Part shown: positions 35,574 to 44,009 of the stretch, piece by piece | Position numbering within the stretch: the stretch's first letter is position 1 | How the letters are laid out: each line of letters starts with the position of its first letter | Assembly (NCBI GenBank): GCA_031291055.1 | Contig: JARLJU010000085.1 | Coordinates: 1-64,000 of the forward strand | Length of the DNA: 64,000 nt | Direction: 5' to 3' | Source: Rudaea sp. | Lineage (GTDB): Bacteria; Pseudomonadota; Gammaproteobacteria; Xanthomonadales; Rhodanobacteraceae | Translations under genes and position numbers: made by a program | The notes under the pieces: generated by a model | Databases searched by the model: none | What the model was told of the DNA's origin: nothing | What the model saw: only the letters and a program-made list of their open reading frames with translations

Positions 35574-36223
35574 TGGGCGATCAGGGCACGCAGCAGGCGA
35601 CGCAGGGTTGCAAGATCGTCGGCGTCCGGCATCTGATCGTGTGCCAGCGCGAGCAAGGCCGTACCGCGCAGCTTCAGACCGTCGTCGTTGCCGCGCCATG
35701 GCACCGGCCCGAACTCGTGCCGATAGCCATAGCTGTGCTGCGGGTCGAGCGTCGCGCCGCTCTCGGCCTCGGCTTCCAGCAACAGGCCATAACCCAGGTG
35801 CGTGAGCAGATCGCGTTCGAAACGGCGCAGGGTCCATGCGGGCGGGTCCCCGCGCGCGAGACGACCGAGTGTCTCCACATAGTCGGCAAACAACGGCGGG
35901 TGCGGATCGTGGCGCTGGGTCATGCGCGCGACAAGCTCATTCAGGTACAGCGCGCACAGCAGAGCCTCGCCGGCAAGCACGATCGGCGTACCGGCTGCCT
36001 CGATCGCAGTCAACGTGGCAAGGTCGCCGCGCCCGCTCCAGCTCATGAGTACCGGCGTCAACGGCTGCAGCAACGCGCGCGGCGTACGCGCTTTTTCCCG
36101 GCGCATGCCACGCGCCACCAGGGCGACACGGCCGTGATCGCGGCTCATGCATTCCAGCAGCAACGAGGTTTCACGATAGGCGCGGCCGTGCAGGACAAAA
36201 CCGGGCTGCTGTTCGACGCGCAT
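35498..36223 (-). CDS. recO: DNA repair protein RecO
   Basis: Helps load RecA on SSB-coated single-stranded DNA in the RecFOR pathway. The 241-residue protein has an N-terminal OB-fold (PGFVLHGRAYRETSLLLE, then GRVALVARGMRREKA) and a helical C-terminal domain with LCALYLNELVARM and LLTHLGYGLLLEA. The zinc-binding cysteines of some RecO proteins are absent, as is usual in gammaproteobacteria. Its ATG overlaps the era stop codon (TGATG), so it is translationally coupled. The 3' end overlaps the receiver-Hpt gene antisense. Confidence 0.95.
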   Translation of the reverse strand: MRVEQQPGFVLHGRAYRETSLLLECMSRDHGRVALVARGMRREKARTPRALLQPLTPVLMSWSGRGDLATLTAIEAAGTPIVLAGEALLCALYLNELVARMTQRHDPHPPLFADYVETLGRLARGDPPAWTLRRFERDLLTHLGYGLLLEAEAESGATLDPQHSYGYRHEFGPVPWRGNDDGLKLRGTALLALAHDQMPDADDLATLRRLLRALIAHHLEGAGLRAWGMLEEVPVPAPMDA

Positions 36224-37143
36224 CAATCGGAATAACCAAAACGGCGCAGCGAAGCTTCGTCGTCCGACCAGTTCTCGCGGACCTTGACCCACAGCTTGAG
36301 GAATACGCGCCGTTCGAACACCTGCTCCATCGCGCGCCGCGCCGCGCTGCCGATGATCTTGAGCTGGGCGCCGCCGGCACCGATGACAATGGCCTTCTGG
36401 CCCTCGCGCTCGACCCAGATCGTTGCCGTTATCTCGGCGCGCTTTTCGCCCTCGCGGAAATCTTCGATTTCCACGGTCGTCGCGTACGGCAATTCCTGCG
36501 CCAGACGCAGCATCAGTTGTTCGCGCACCAGCTCCGCGGCGAGAAAACGTTCGCTGCGATCGGTCAGCTCATCCTCGGCGAACACCGCTGGCGCATTCGG
36601 CAGATGTCCGAGTATGCCCCGCTCCAATTCGGCCAGGCCGTCGCGACGCCGGGCCGAAACCAGGAACACGCCATCATAGGAGTGGGTTTCGGCAATTTTC
36701 GCAATGAACGGCAAAAGCGCTTTTTTATCTTTTTGCGCATCGATCTTGTTCAGTGCCAGCAGGCGCGGTCGCCCTGAATCACTCAACGCCTTCCATACGA
36801 GTTCGTCCTCGCCGTTCCAGCGTCCGGCCTCGATCACCTGCACGGCAACGTCGGCCTCGCCGATCGCCTGGCGTGCGGCACGATTGAGTTGGCGGTTGAT
36901 CGCTCGGCCGCCGTCGCTATGCAGGCCCGGCGTATCCAGGAACAGGATCTGGCCTTGCGGCCGGGTAAGGATACCCAGAATGCGATGGCGGGTCGTCTGT
37001 GGCTTGGGGCCGACGATACTCAGACGCGAACCGATCAGGGTGTTGAGCAAGGTCGACTTGCCCACATTCGGGCGTCCGACCAGTGCCGCAGTGCCACAGC
37101 GGTGGGCCTCCGGAAGCACCGGCTCAGAGGGCTGCTCTGACAC
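36223..37143 (-). CDS. era: GTPase Era
   Basis: Essential GTPase that binds the 3' end of 16S rRNA and acts in 30S maturation. The 306-residue protein has G1 GRPNVGKSTLLNTL, a G2 loop PQTTRHRI, G3 DTPGLH, G4 NKID, and a C-terminal KH domain with GQKAIVIGAGGAQLKIIG. It begins with GTG and overlaps rnc by 20 bp; its stop overlaps the recO start by one base. It is part of the lepA-lepB-DUF4845-rnc-era-recO operon. Confidence 0.97.
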   Translation of the reverse strand: MSEQPSEPVLPEAHRCGTAALVGRPNVGKSTLLNTLIGSRLSIVGPKPQTTRHRILGILTRPQGQILFLDTPGLHSDGGRAINRQLNRAARQAIGEADVAVQVIEAGRWNGEDELVWKALSDSGRPRLLALNKIDAQKDKKALLPFIAKIAETHSYDGVFLVSARRRDGLAELERGILGHLPNAPAVFAEDELTDRSERFLAAELVREQLMLRLAQELPYATTVEIEDFREGEKRAEITATIWVEREGQKAIVIGAGGAQLKIIGSAARRAMEQVFERRVFLKLWVKVRENWSDDEASLRRFGYSD

Positions 37144-37801
37144 TTTCCGTCCGCGATTGAGCCTGGGCCAGCGCTACCGTGGCCGCCGCCTGTTCCGCGG
37201 CGCGCCGGCTGCTGCCGCGCCCCTGCGCACGCACGTCGAGTTCGGCGATCACGCAATCAACATCGAATATCCTGGCATGGTCGGCGCCGCTGGAAGCAAC
37301 GAGTTCGTAGACCGGGAGCGCCATTCCCCGTGCCTGCAGCAGTTCCTGCAGACGCGTCTTGGCGTCCTTGTCGTCGTTGAGTGCCGCGTTGCCGATGCGC
37401 TGATCGAACAGATCGCGCACGCTGGCGCGACAGGCCTGCCAGCCGCCATCGAGATAGACCGCCGCGATCAGCGCTTCGAAGGCGTCGGCGAGTATCGAAT
37501 CGCGCCGGAAGCCGCCGCTCTTGAGCTCGCCGCTACCCAGCCGCAACTGGTCGCCCAGCTCCAGTTCCCGCGAGAGCCCAGCCAGCGCAGGCTCGCTGAC
37601 CAGACGCGATCGCAATCGCGTCAGTTCGCCCTCGTCGGCCTTGGGGAAGCGCTCGTAAAGCATTTCGGCGACGAACATGTTTACCAGCGCATCGCCGAAG
37701 AACTCAAGGCGCTCATTGTTGTGCGCGCCGACGCTGCGATGACTCAGCGCACGCTCGCGCAGGGCCGGGTCACGAAAAACGTAGGCGAGTCCGTTGCTCA
37801 A
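37124..37801 (-). CDS. rnc: Ribonuclease III
   Basis: Double-strand-specific endoribonuclease for rRNA and mRNA processing. The 225-residue protein has the signature NERLEFFGDALVN (catalytic Glu and Asp) and the second acidic pair in SILADAFEALIAAVYLD. A C-terminal dsRNA-binding domain follows (TRLQELLQARGMALPVYEL, then QGRGSSRRAAEQAAA). The frame begins at TTG, matching the family N-terminus, with a poor ribosome-binding site. This suggests low expression or coupling to the upstream DUF4845 gene, whose stop is 3 bp away. Confidence 0.96.
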   Translation of the reverse strand: MSNGLAYVFRDPALRERALSHRSVGAHNNERLEFFGDALVNMFVAEMLYERFPKADEGELTRLRSRLVSEPALAGLSRELELGDQLRLGSGELKSGGFRRDSILADAFEALIAAVYLDGGWQACRASVRDLFDQRIGNAALNDDKDAKTRLQELLQARGMALPVYELVASSGADHARIFDVDCVIAELDVRAQGRGSSRRAAEQAAATVALAQAQSRTESVRAAL

Positions 37802-37804
37802 GGA

Positions 37805-38194
37805 TCAGGGGGTGGCGCCGCGCGTCAGATCGACCGTCTTGTCGAAATGCACGAGCAGATCGACGTTGTAGATGAATGGAAGATCCCGATCGTAGGCGAT
37901 GCGCAGGCTGTGCGTACCATTCTGCGTGAGCAGCTGGATGGCCTGCCGGGGGACATCTTTCTCGTCCACGTACTGCAAATCGAACTGCACGTTCAGCTTG
38001 TTGCGGATCTCTTCGACCGAAGCGTTCTCAATGCCCGCTTCGCCCTGCAGCAGCTTCATTGATTTCACGACCCCGAAGTATTCCGTATAGGCGGGAATCA
38101 GCTTCATGGCGGCGTAGGCAAAAAAGCCCAGTACGCCGAGCAGAATCGCAAAGCCGATCATGGTGATGCCTTTTTGCGTAACATGCGTGCGCAT
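37805..38194 (-). CDS. DUF4845 family membrane-anchored protein
   Basis: The 129-residue protein has one N-terminal membrane segment (about residues 12-32, IGFAILLGVLGFFAYAAM) and a small periplasmic or cytoplasmic domain of the DUF4845 type. Conserved features include LIPAYTEYFGVVKSMK and RIAYDRDLPFIYNVDLLVHF. The family is almost always encoded between lepB and rnc in this group, as here (8 bp after lepB). The function is unknown; the location suggests a link to protein export or operon regulation. Confidence 0.88.
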   Translation of the reverse strand: MRTHVTQKGITMIGFAILLGVLGFFAYAAMKLIPAYTEYFGVVKSMKLLQGEAGIENASVEEIRNKLNVQFDLQYVDEKDVPRQAIQLLTQNGTHSLRIAYDRDLPFIYNVDLLVHFDKTVDLTRGATP

Positions 38195-38202
38195 AGTCGC
38201 CC

Positions 38203-39051
38203 CTATTTGATCAAGGTTCCGAGCCGTTTGAAATCGATGCCACCATCCCAGTTCATCCAGATGACGAAGGCCCTGCCGACCAGGTTCTCTTCCGGCACGA
38301 ACCCCCAGTAGCGGCTGTCCTCGCTATTGTCGCGATTATCCCCCATCGCGAAATAGTGTCCAGCCGGCACCTGCCAGGTGCCTTCGCGGCCGGGCACCAG
38401 CATGCTCGATTGCAGCAGCTGGTGCTCGGCGCCTGGCAGCATTTCCTCGCGGATTTCGGCGCCGGCCATGCGCCTGCCTTCGTTGCCGCTGCCGACAAAC
38501 GGGCCTATATAGGTTTGCGGAATCTCCTTGCCGTTCACGTACAGCGTCTTGTTGCGATAGGAGATTTCATCGCCCGGCAAGCCGATGACGCGCTTGATGT
38601 AGTCCTCGCCCTGCTTCTTCGGATCGTGATCGGGATTCGGATAGCGGAACACGAACACATCGCCACGTTGCGGCTCGCCGATCGGCACGATCTTGGTGCC
38701 CAGCACGGGCAGGCGCAGTCCGTAGGTGAATTTGTTCACGAGGATGAAATCCCCGACCAGCAGGGTCGGCATCATGGACCCGGAAGGAATCTTGAACGGT
38801 TCGGCAATGAACGAACGGAACAGCAATACGATCAGGATTACCGGAAAGAACGAGCGCGCATACTCGATGACGATTGGTTCGCGCAGGGCCTCCTGTGTGC
38901 GTTGCTGGCGTTCGACTTCGCTGCCGCCGGCGTCGGCCAGCGCCTGCGCGCGCGCCCTCCGCCCGCGCTGCAGGAACAACCAGTCAAGCAACCAGATGAT
39001 GCCGGTAACGAAGGTCAATACGACCAGCAGAAGTGCAAAATCAAAATCCAT
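38203..39051 (-). CDS. lepB: Signal peptidase I
   Basis: Inner-membrane serine protease that cleaves signal peptides from exported proteins. The 282-residue protein has two N-terminal membrane segments with a basic linker (QRGRRARAQALADAGG). The catalytic Ser is in IPSGSMMPTLLVGDF, the catalytic Lys in GEDYIKRVIGLPGDEIS, and the MGDNRDNSEDSRYWGFVP box is intact. It lies 87 bp after lepA and 8 bp before the DUF4845 gene. The long open frame on the opposite strand is a codon-bias shadow. Confidence 0.97.
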   Translation of the reverse strand: MDFDFALLLVVLTFVTGIIWLLDWLFLQRGRRARAQALADAGGSEVERQQRTQEALREPIVIEYARSFFPVILIVLLFRSFIAEPFKIPSGSMMPTLLVGDFILVNKFTYGLRLPVLGTKIVPIGEPQRGDVFVFRYPNPDHDPKKQGEDYIKRVIGLPGDEISYRNKTLYVNGKEIPQTYIGPFVGSGNEGRRMAGAEIREEMLPGAEHQLLQSSMLVPGREGTWQVPAGHYFAMGDNRDNSEDSRYWGFVPEENLVGRAFVIWMNWDGGIDFKRLGTLIK

Positions 39052-39138
39052 CTATGGCTCCTTCGAAACCGGGGTCCGGCAATCGGCAATCGTAACTTCG
39101 GCTCTGGCGATTCCCCACTGCATACTTCACGCTCCCGG

Positions 39139-40929
39139 CTATTTGTCCACTTGCAACACGGCGAGGAAGGCTTCCTGCGGAATTTCCACCCGGCCTACCT
39201 GCTTCATTCGTTTCTTGCCTGCTTTCTGCTTTTCCAGCAGCTTGCGCTTGCGGCTTACGTCGCCGCCGTAGCACTTGGCCAGCACGTTCTTGCGCAATGC
39301 CTTCACCGTCGTGCGCCCGATGATCTGCGCGCCGACGGCGGCCTGGATCGCGACATCGAACATTTGCCGCGGGATCAGTTCCTTCATGCGCTCGGTCAGA
39401 TCGCGTCCGCGCCGGTCGGCCTGAGCACGGTGGACGATGACACTGAGTGCATCGACGCGCTCGCCATTGATCAGCACGTCCAGGCGCACAAAGGGTCCGG
39501 CGGAAAAGCGCTCGAAATGATAGTCCATCGAGGCATAGCCGCGCGACACGGATTTGAGCTTGTCGAAGAAATCCATGACCACTTCGGCCAGCGGCAACTC
39601 GTAGCTGATCTGCACCTGGGTTGCCAGGTAATGGATGGAGCGCTGCGAGCCGCGCTTTTCCTCGCACAGGGTGATCACGTTGCCGACATAGGCCGGCGGA
39701 GTGAGGATATTGGCGACGATGATCGGTTCGCGGATTTCCTCGATGTAATTAGCGGCCGGAAGCTTGGCCGGATTGTCGAGCTGGATCACGCTGCCATCGG
39801 TCTGCAGCACCTCGTAGATCACGGTCGGTGCCGTGCTGATGAGATCCAGATTGTATTCGCGCTCCAGACGTTCCTGCACGATCTCCATGTGCAGCATGCC
39901 GAGGAAGCCGCAACGGAAGCCGAAACCCATTGCCTCGGAACTTTCCGGCTCGAAATGCATGGCCGCATCGTTGAGCTTGAGCTTTTCCAGCGCTTCGCGC
40001 AGCGCCGGATAGTCTTCAGCAACGAGCGGAAACAGGCCGGCGAACACGCGCGGCTGCATCTTCTGGAAACCGGGCAATGCGTGCGGCGCCGGTTTTCCCG
40101 CGTGGGTCAGGGTGTCGCCCACGGGCGCACCGTGGACGTCCTTGATCGATGCATTGACCCAGCCGACTTCGCCGGCGCCGAGCTTGTCCTTGATCTTTCG
40201 CTTGGGCGTAAAGACGCCCACCTGATCGACCTCGTGCGTGCGCCCGGTCGACATCACCAGGATCTTGTCGCGCGGCTTGATCTCGCCCTGCATCACGCGC
40301 ACCAGCGACACCACGCCGAGGTAGTTGTCGAACCACGAATCGATGATCAGCGCCTGCAGACGATCCGTGTCTCCGGGTTTGGGCGGCGGAATGCGCGCGA
40401 CAATTGCCTCGAGCACATCCGGCACGTTCTCGCCTGTCTTGGCGCTGATCGCGATGGCGTCGTCGGCGTGAATGCCGATCACCGCTTCGATTTCCGCCTT
40501 GACCTTGTCGATGTCGGCCGTCGGCAGATCAATCTTGTTCAGCACTGGCACCACTTCGAGGCCCATCTCGACCGCCGTGTAGCAGTTGGCGACCGATTGC
40601 GCCTCGACGCCTTGTGCCGCGTCCACGACGAGCAGCGCACCCTCGCAGGCGGCAAGCGAGCGGCTTACCTCATAGCTGAAGTCGACGTGCCCGGGAGTAT
40701 CGATGAAATTGAGCTGGTATACCTGTCCGTCGCGGGCGGTATAGGGCAACGAAACGCTCTGCGCCTTGATCGTGATGCCGCGCTCGCGCTCGATCGGATT
40801 CGAATCAAGCACCTGCGCTTCCATCTCGCGCGCCTGCAGACCGCCACACAGCTGGATGATGCGGTCGGCGAGCGTGGATTTGCCGTGATCGACGTGAGCG
40901 ATGATGGAAAAGTTGCGGATGTGGTTCAT
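39139..40929 (-). CDS. lepA: Elongation factor 4 (LepA)
   Basis: Ribosome-associated GTPase that influences initiation and back-translocation under stress. The 596-residue protein starts [20 protein letters not shown] (G1). It contains [10 protein letters not shown] (G2), DTPGHVDF (G3) and NKIDLP (G4), EF-G-like domains III and V, and the LepA-specific C-terminal domain with [20 protein letters not shown]. Length is standard. It follows degP after a gap that contains a strong hairpin. Confidence 0.98.
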   Translation of the reverse strand: MNHIRNFSIIAHVDHGKSTLADRIIQLCGGLQAREMEAQVLDSNPIERERGITIKAQSVSLPYTARDGQVYQLNFIDTPGHVDFSYEVSRSLAACEGALLVVDAAQGVEAQSVANCYTAVEMGLEVVPVLNKIDLPTADIDKVKAEIEAVIGIHADDAIAISAKTGENVPDVLEAIVARIPPPKPGDTDRLQALIIDSWFDNYLGVVSLVRVMQGEIKPRDKILVMSTGRTHEVDQVGVFTPKRKIKDKLGAGEVGWVNASIKDVHGAPVGDTLTHAGKPAPHALPGFQKMQPRVFAGLFPLVAEDYPALREALEKLKLNDAAMHFEPESSEAMGFGFRCGFLGMLHMEIVQERLEREYNLDLISTAPTVIYEVLQTDGSVIQLDNPAKLPAANYIEEIREPIIVANILTPPAYVGNVITLCEEKRGSQRSIHYLATQVQISYELPLAEVVMDFFDKLKSVSRGYASMDYHFERFSAGPFVRLDVLINGERVDALSVIVHRAQADRRGRDLTERMKELIPRQMFDVAIQAAVGAQIIGRTTVKALRKNVLAKCYGGDVSRKRKLLEKQKAGKKRMKQVGRVEIPQEAFLAVLQVDK

Positions 40930-41034
40930 GCGTTGCGGCAGGCTCGAAGCGAGCCGAGCGGGCCCGCGAAAGCAGGCCCGTCACGGCAAAGCGCCCATTA
41001 TCGCACGAAGGCAGTCTCCGCGCCTTGCGCCGCA

Positions 41035-41058
41035 CGATGGGGCATTTTTGCCCCATCG
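41035..41058 (-). other. Perfect 10-bp hairpin between degP and lepA
   Basis: CGATGGGGCA (41035-41044) and TGCCCCATCG (41049-41058) enclose TTTT on the plus strand (AAAA in the minus-strand RNA). The stem begins 19 bp after the degP stop codon. No U-run follows it on the minus strand, so it is not a classical terminator. It may attenuate read-through into lepA, protect the 3' end of degP mRNA or act as a processing site. Confidence 0.5.
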
Positions 41059-41076
41059 GCGCTCAAAAGCCTGCGA

Positions 41077-42507
41077 TCAGCCCTTTTCCTTGCCTTTGGG
41101 CACCGGCACAGCGACAAACTGGGTGGCGTCGTCGCGGCGGACCAGCAGCATGACCGAATCGCCGGGTTTGACGTCCTTGAGCGCGCCGTCGAATTCACCC
41201 GTGGTCTTCACCGGCTTGCGTCCGACCATGAGCACCACGTCGCCGGGCTGCAAGGCAGTGCGGCGGGCGGCGGCGCCCTTGATGTCGGAAATGACTACCC
41301 CCTGATCCTTCAGGCCGAGCTGCTTGCGCTGTTCGGCCGTCAGGTCCTCGACCACAATACCCAGCGGATTGCTCGATTTGGCCTCGCCACCCACAGTGCT
41401 GGCGAGGGCAGCCTTGTCCTGTGGCAATTCGCCGACCGTCACCGGCACGGTCATGGTCTTGCCGTCGCGGAACAGCTTCAGCTCGGCCTTGGTCCCGGGC
41501 TTGGTATTGCCCACCAGGGGCGGCAGGTCGGACGACTGCTCGATATCGTGACCGTTGTAGCTGAGAATCACGTCGCCCACATGCACGTCGGCTTTTTCCG
41601 AGGCACTGCCGGGGGTGATCTTGTTGACCAGCGCGCCGCCGCTGCGCGGCAGATCCAGGCTTTGCGCCATCGCCCGATCCACATTCTGGATCTGCACGCC
41701 GATCATGCCGCGCGACACATGGCCGCTGGCCTTGAGCTGGTCGACCGTGTTCATCGCGATATCGATCGGGATCGCGAAGGAAATGCCGACGGAACTGCCG
41801 GTATTGCTGTAGATCTGCGAATTGACTCCGACTACCTGGCCATCCAGATTGAACAGCGGGCCACCGGAGTTGCCGCGGTTGATCGGCACATCGGTCTGGA
41901 TGAAGGGCACATATTGCTGGTCCGCGCCGCCGAAGCCGCGGCCGACATAGCTGATCACGCCGTGCGTCACCGAATGATCGAAATTGAACGGCGAGCCGAT
42001 CGCGACCACCCATTGCCCGGGCTTGAGCTTGTTGGAATCGCCGATCGCCACGGTCGGCAGACCGGTCGCGTTGACCTTGAGCAGCGCGATGTCGGATTCG
42101 GCATCGGTGCCGACAACTTTTGCGTCCAGCTCGCGTCGATCGGACAAACGCACGACGACCTGATCGGCGCCGTCGACGACATGATTGTTGGTGAGGATGT
42201 AACCATCGCCGGAAATGACGAAGCCCGAGCCTAGCGAGACTTGCGTGCCGCTGATGCGCGGATGTCCCCCCGGACCACCCGGACCGCCCGGTCCGAAAAA
42301 GCGTTTGAAGATTTCCGGCACGTCCTGGTCTTCAGTGTCCGCGCCCTGCGCGCTGCTGTCGCCATTGTGCGTGGCCTGAATGTTGACTACCGCCGGGGCG
42401 TTCTTCTCGACCAGCTGGGTAAAGTCGGGCAAATCGGCCCATGCCCCCGCCGACACGAACGCCAGCGTCAGAAAAATGAGAGTCTTGCTAACCATGGTTT
42501 TGTACAT
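41077..42507 (-). CDS. degP: Periplasmic serine protease DegP/MucD (Do family)
   Basis: Periplasmic protease and chaperone that clears misfolded envelope proteins. The 476-residue precursor has a signal peptide ending AGAWA-D near residue 25, and a trypsin-like domain with His in LTNNHVVDGADQVVV, Asp in ESDIALLKV, and Ser in NRGNSGGPLFNLDGQ. Two PDZ domains follow (RGMIGVQIQNVDRAMA, and near KQLGLKDQGVVISDI). The ATG at 42507 follows TGAGGTTG. A sigma-E-type promoter lies ~70 bp upstream, and the rpoE-rseA genes precede it, as in the pseudomonad algU-mucA-mucD set. Confidence 0.95.
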   Translation of the reverse strand: MYKTMVSKTLIFLTLAFVSAGAWADLPDFTQLVEKNAPAVVNIQATHNGDSSAQGADTEDQDVPEIFKRFFGPGGPGGPGGHPRISGTQVSLGSGFVISGDGYILTNNHVVDGADQVVVRLSDRRELDAKVVGTDAESDIALLKVNATGLPTVAIGDSNKLKPGQWVVAIGSPFNFDHSVTHGVISYVGRGFGGADQQYVPFIQTDVPINRGNSGGPLFNLDGQVVGVNSQIYSNTGSSVGISFAIPIDIAMNTVDQLKASGHVSRGMIGVQIQNVDRAMAQSLDLPRSGGALVNKITPGSASEKADVHVGDVILSYNGHDIEQSSDLPPLVGNTKPGTKAELKLFRDGKTMTVPVTVGELPQDKAALASTVGGEAKSSNPLGIVVEDLTAEQRKQLGLKDQGVVISDIKGAAARRTALQPGDVVLMVGRKPVKTTGEFDGALKDVKPGDSVMLLVRRDDATQFVAVPVPKGKEKG

Positions 42508-42578
42508 GAATTCAACCTCAGTTTGGACAATCCGCAAACGCGGAACCGGAAAGTTCAGATCAACAGACAAGCCCGGCG

Positions 42579-42606
42579 TTTGAACGATGCGGCAAGCGCG
42601 AGTTCC
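42579..42606 (-). promoter_or_regulatory. Sigma-E (RpoE/AlgU)-type promoter of degP
   Basis: On the minus strand a -35 GGAACTC (42600-42606) and a -10 TCAAA (42579-42583) are separated by exactly 16 bp. The ECF sigma-E consensus is GGAACTT, 15-17 bp, TCAAA or TCTGA, so the match is nearly complete. A start near 42573 gives a ~65-nt leader before the degP ATG. The position is ideal for envelope-stress induction of degP independent of the rpoE promoter. Confidence 0.72.
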
Positions 42607-42693
42607 CGACTGGACACGCCACCCGCCACCACGTTGATGGCGAGTCAGAAATGAATGCCGCGCCGCTTGCAACAACGATCGATACGGCTGCGA

Positions 42694-43323
42694 CTACTGC
42701 TGCGGTGTCGCTTCCGGACGATTCGGTGTACCCGCCGGCGACTGCGGCACCGTCAGAAGCACATATGGCATCGAGCCGCCAACCGTACCCGCGCCGGAGG
42801 CTTCGTAGCGACGACGTGGATCGTAGCGCGGTATCGAAATCGTACCGGTGTCGAAACTCGCCGGCTGCGCGTAGTCGAAATTCACCAACGCCGGCAGCGG
42901 CGTCGGCGCAGAACGCGCATCCGGAGCCGTGGCGGGAACCAGTGCGGCAGCCACGGATGGCGCGGTTGCAGGCAGGTTGTCGATTGCCGGCCGCGTCGCC
43001 ACCAGAGCAACCACGGCGACCGCCGCGGCAATCGCACCGCCGCCGGCCCAGCGCAGCAGCGCCGCGCCGCGCCGCTTGGCCATCGGTGCAGCTTCGGCGG
43101 CAATGCGCTGCATCAGGATATCGTTGAAATCGGCCCGCAACGGCAAGGCCGCCTGGCGGAGCAGCGACGCGCGCGCGACGTGGAAGCGCGACCAGCGCGG
43201 TGCCAGCCCGGCATCGGTATCGAGCCGGCGCAGCAGAAAGCGCAGTTGATCTCGCGGCAATTCGCCGTCCATGAGGGCCGAGAGTTGTTCCCCGCTTTGA
43301 TCGTTGATGATTTGTTCGCTCAT
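42694..43323 (-). CDS. rseA: Sigma-E anti-sigma factor RseA/MucA family
   Basis: Membrane protein that sequesters RpoE until proteolysed. The 209-residue protein has an N-terminal anti-sigma domain (EQLSALMDGELPRDQLRFLL), a single membrane helix near residues 89-110 (GGGAIAAAVAVVALVAT), and a periplasmic tail rich in Ala/Pro with IPRYDPRRRYEASG. The ATG at 43323 overlaps the rpoE stop codon by 4 bp (ATGA), ensuring coupled synthesis. No rseB or mucB gene follows; the next gene is degP. Confidence 0.9.
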   Translation of the reverse strand: MSEQIINDQSGEQLSALMDGELPRDQLRFLLRRLDTDAGLAPRWSRFHVARASLLRQAALPLRADFNDILMQRIAAEAAPMAKRRGAALLRWAGGGAIAAAVAVVALVATRPAIDNLPATAPSVAAALVPATAPDARSAPTPLPALVNFDYAQPASFDTGTISIPRYDPRRRYEASGAGTVGGSMPYVLLTVPQSPAGTPNRPEATPQQ

Positions 43324-43916
43324 GATCCGGTTGCCTTGGCGTCCGTCAGCAGCGGACGCAGTTTCTGGTCGATCGCATCGCGCGCCCGGAAGATGCGGGA
43401 ACGTACGGTACCGATCGGACAATTCATGGTTTCAGCGATCTCTTCATAACTCAAGCCGTCGACCTCACGCAGGGTAATTGCGGTCTTCAGGTCTTCCGGC
43501 AGTTGTTCGACCGTGGCAAACACGGTTTGTTCAATTTCCTGTCGCAACAGTTCATGTTCTGGCGTGGCCCGGTCCTTGAGCCGCGCGCCACCCTCCAGCT
43601 GCACCGCGTCGTCGATCGCTATGTCGTCGGTCGGTGGACGGCGTCCCTGCGATACGAGGTAATTCTTGGCCGTATTGGTCGCGATCTTGTACATCCACGT
43701 ATAGAACTGGCTGTCGCCGCGAAATGCGGCAATTGCCCGATACGCGCGGATGAACGCTTCCTGCGCCACATCCTGGCATTCGCTCCAGTCGGAGACGTAA
43801 CGCGAAATCACCCCGACCACCTTGTGTTGGTACTTGCGTACCAGAAGGTCGAACGCGCGCTTGTCACCTTTCTGCACCCTTTCAACCAGGGCCAGGTCCG
43901 TTTCTTGTTCGCCCAT
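43320..43916 (-). CDS. rpoE: RNA polymerase sigma factor RpoE (ECF, sigma-24)
   Basis: Envelope-stress sigma factor. The 198-residue protein has region 2 (LLVRKYQHKVVGVISRYV, then AQEAFIRAYRAIAAFRGD and FYTWMYKIATNTAKN) and region 4 (LPEDLKTAITLREVDGLSY, then GTVRSRIFRARDAI). Sequence and length match AlgU/RpoE. It is followed by rseA (overlap) and degP. A GAACTA-17-TCTAT element 45-70 bp upstream suggests autoregulation. Confidence 0.96.
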   Translation of the reverse strand: MGEQETDLALVERVQKGDKRAFDLLVRKYQHKVVGVISRYVSDWSECQDVAQEAFIRAYRAIAAFRGDSQFYTWMYKIATNTAKNYLVSQGRRPPTDDIAIDDAVQLEGGARLKDRATPEHELLRQEIEQTVFATVEQLPEDLKTAITLREVDGLSYEEIAETMNCPIGTVRSRIFRARDAIDQKLRPLLTDAKATGS

Positions 43917-43960
43917 CCGGGCAGCACTCCGTCAGCTGGCGACCCGGTCAAGCCGGGCGG

Positions 43961-43988
43961 ATAGACCGGCAACGATCGCCAATAGTTC
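43961..43988 (-). promoter_or_regulatory. Possible autoregulatory sigma-E promoter of rpoE
   Basis: The minus strand reads GAACTA (43983-43988), 17 bp, TCTAT (43961-43965), ahead of the rpoE ATG at 43916. Compared with GAACTT-16/17-TCTGA, the -35 core is good and the -10 matches only partly (TCT). Autoregulation of rpoE is common in the family. The match is weaker than at degP. Confidence 0.4.
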
Positions 43989-44009
43989 AAATTTCATTTT
44001 TTCAGGCGC

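Noticed and set aside
38356..42234. 1292-residue open frame on the plus strand opposite lepB, lepA and degP
   Set aside because: It lies antisense to three well-conserved genes, has a composition typical of GC-rich shadow frames (His/Arg/Gln-rich), no ribosome-binding site and no family features.
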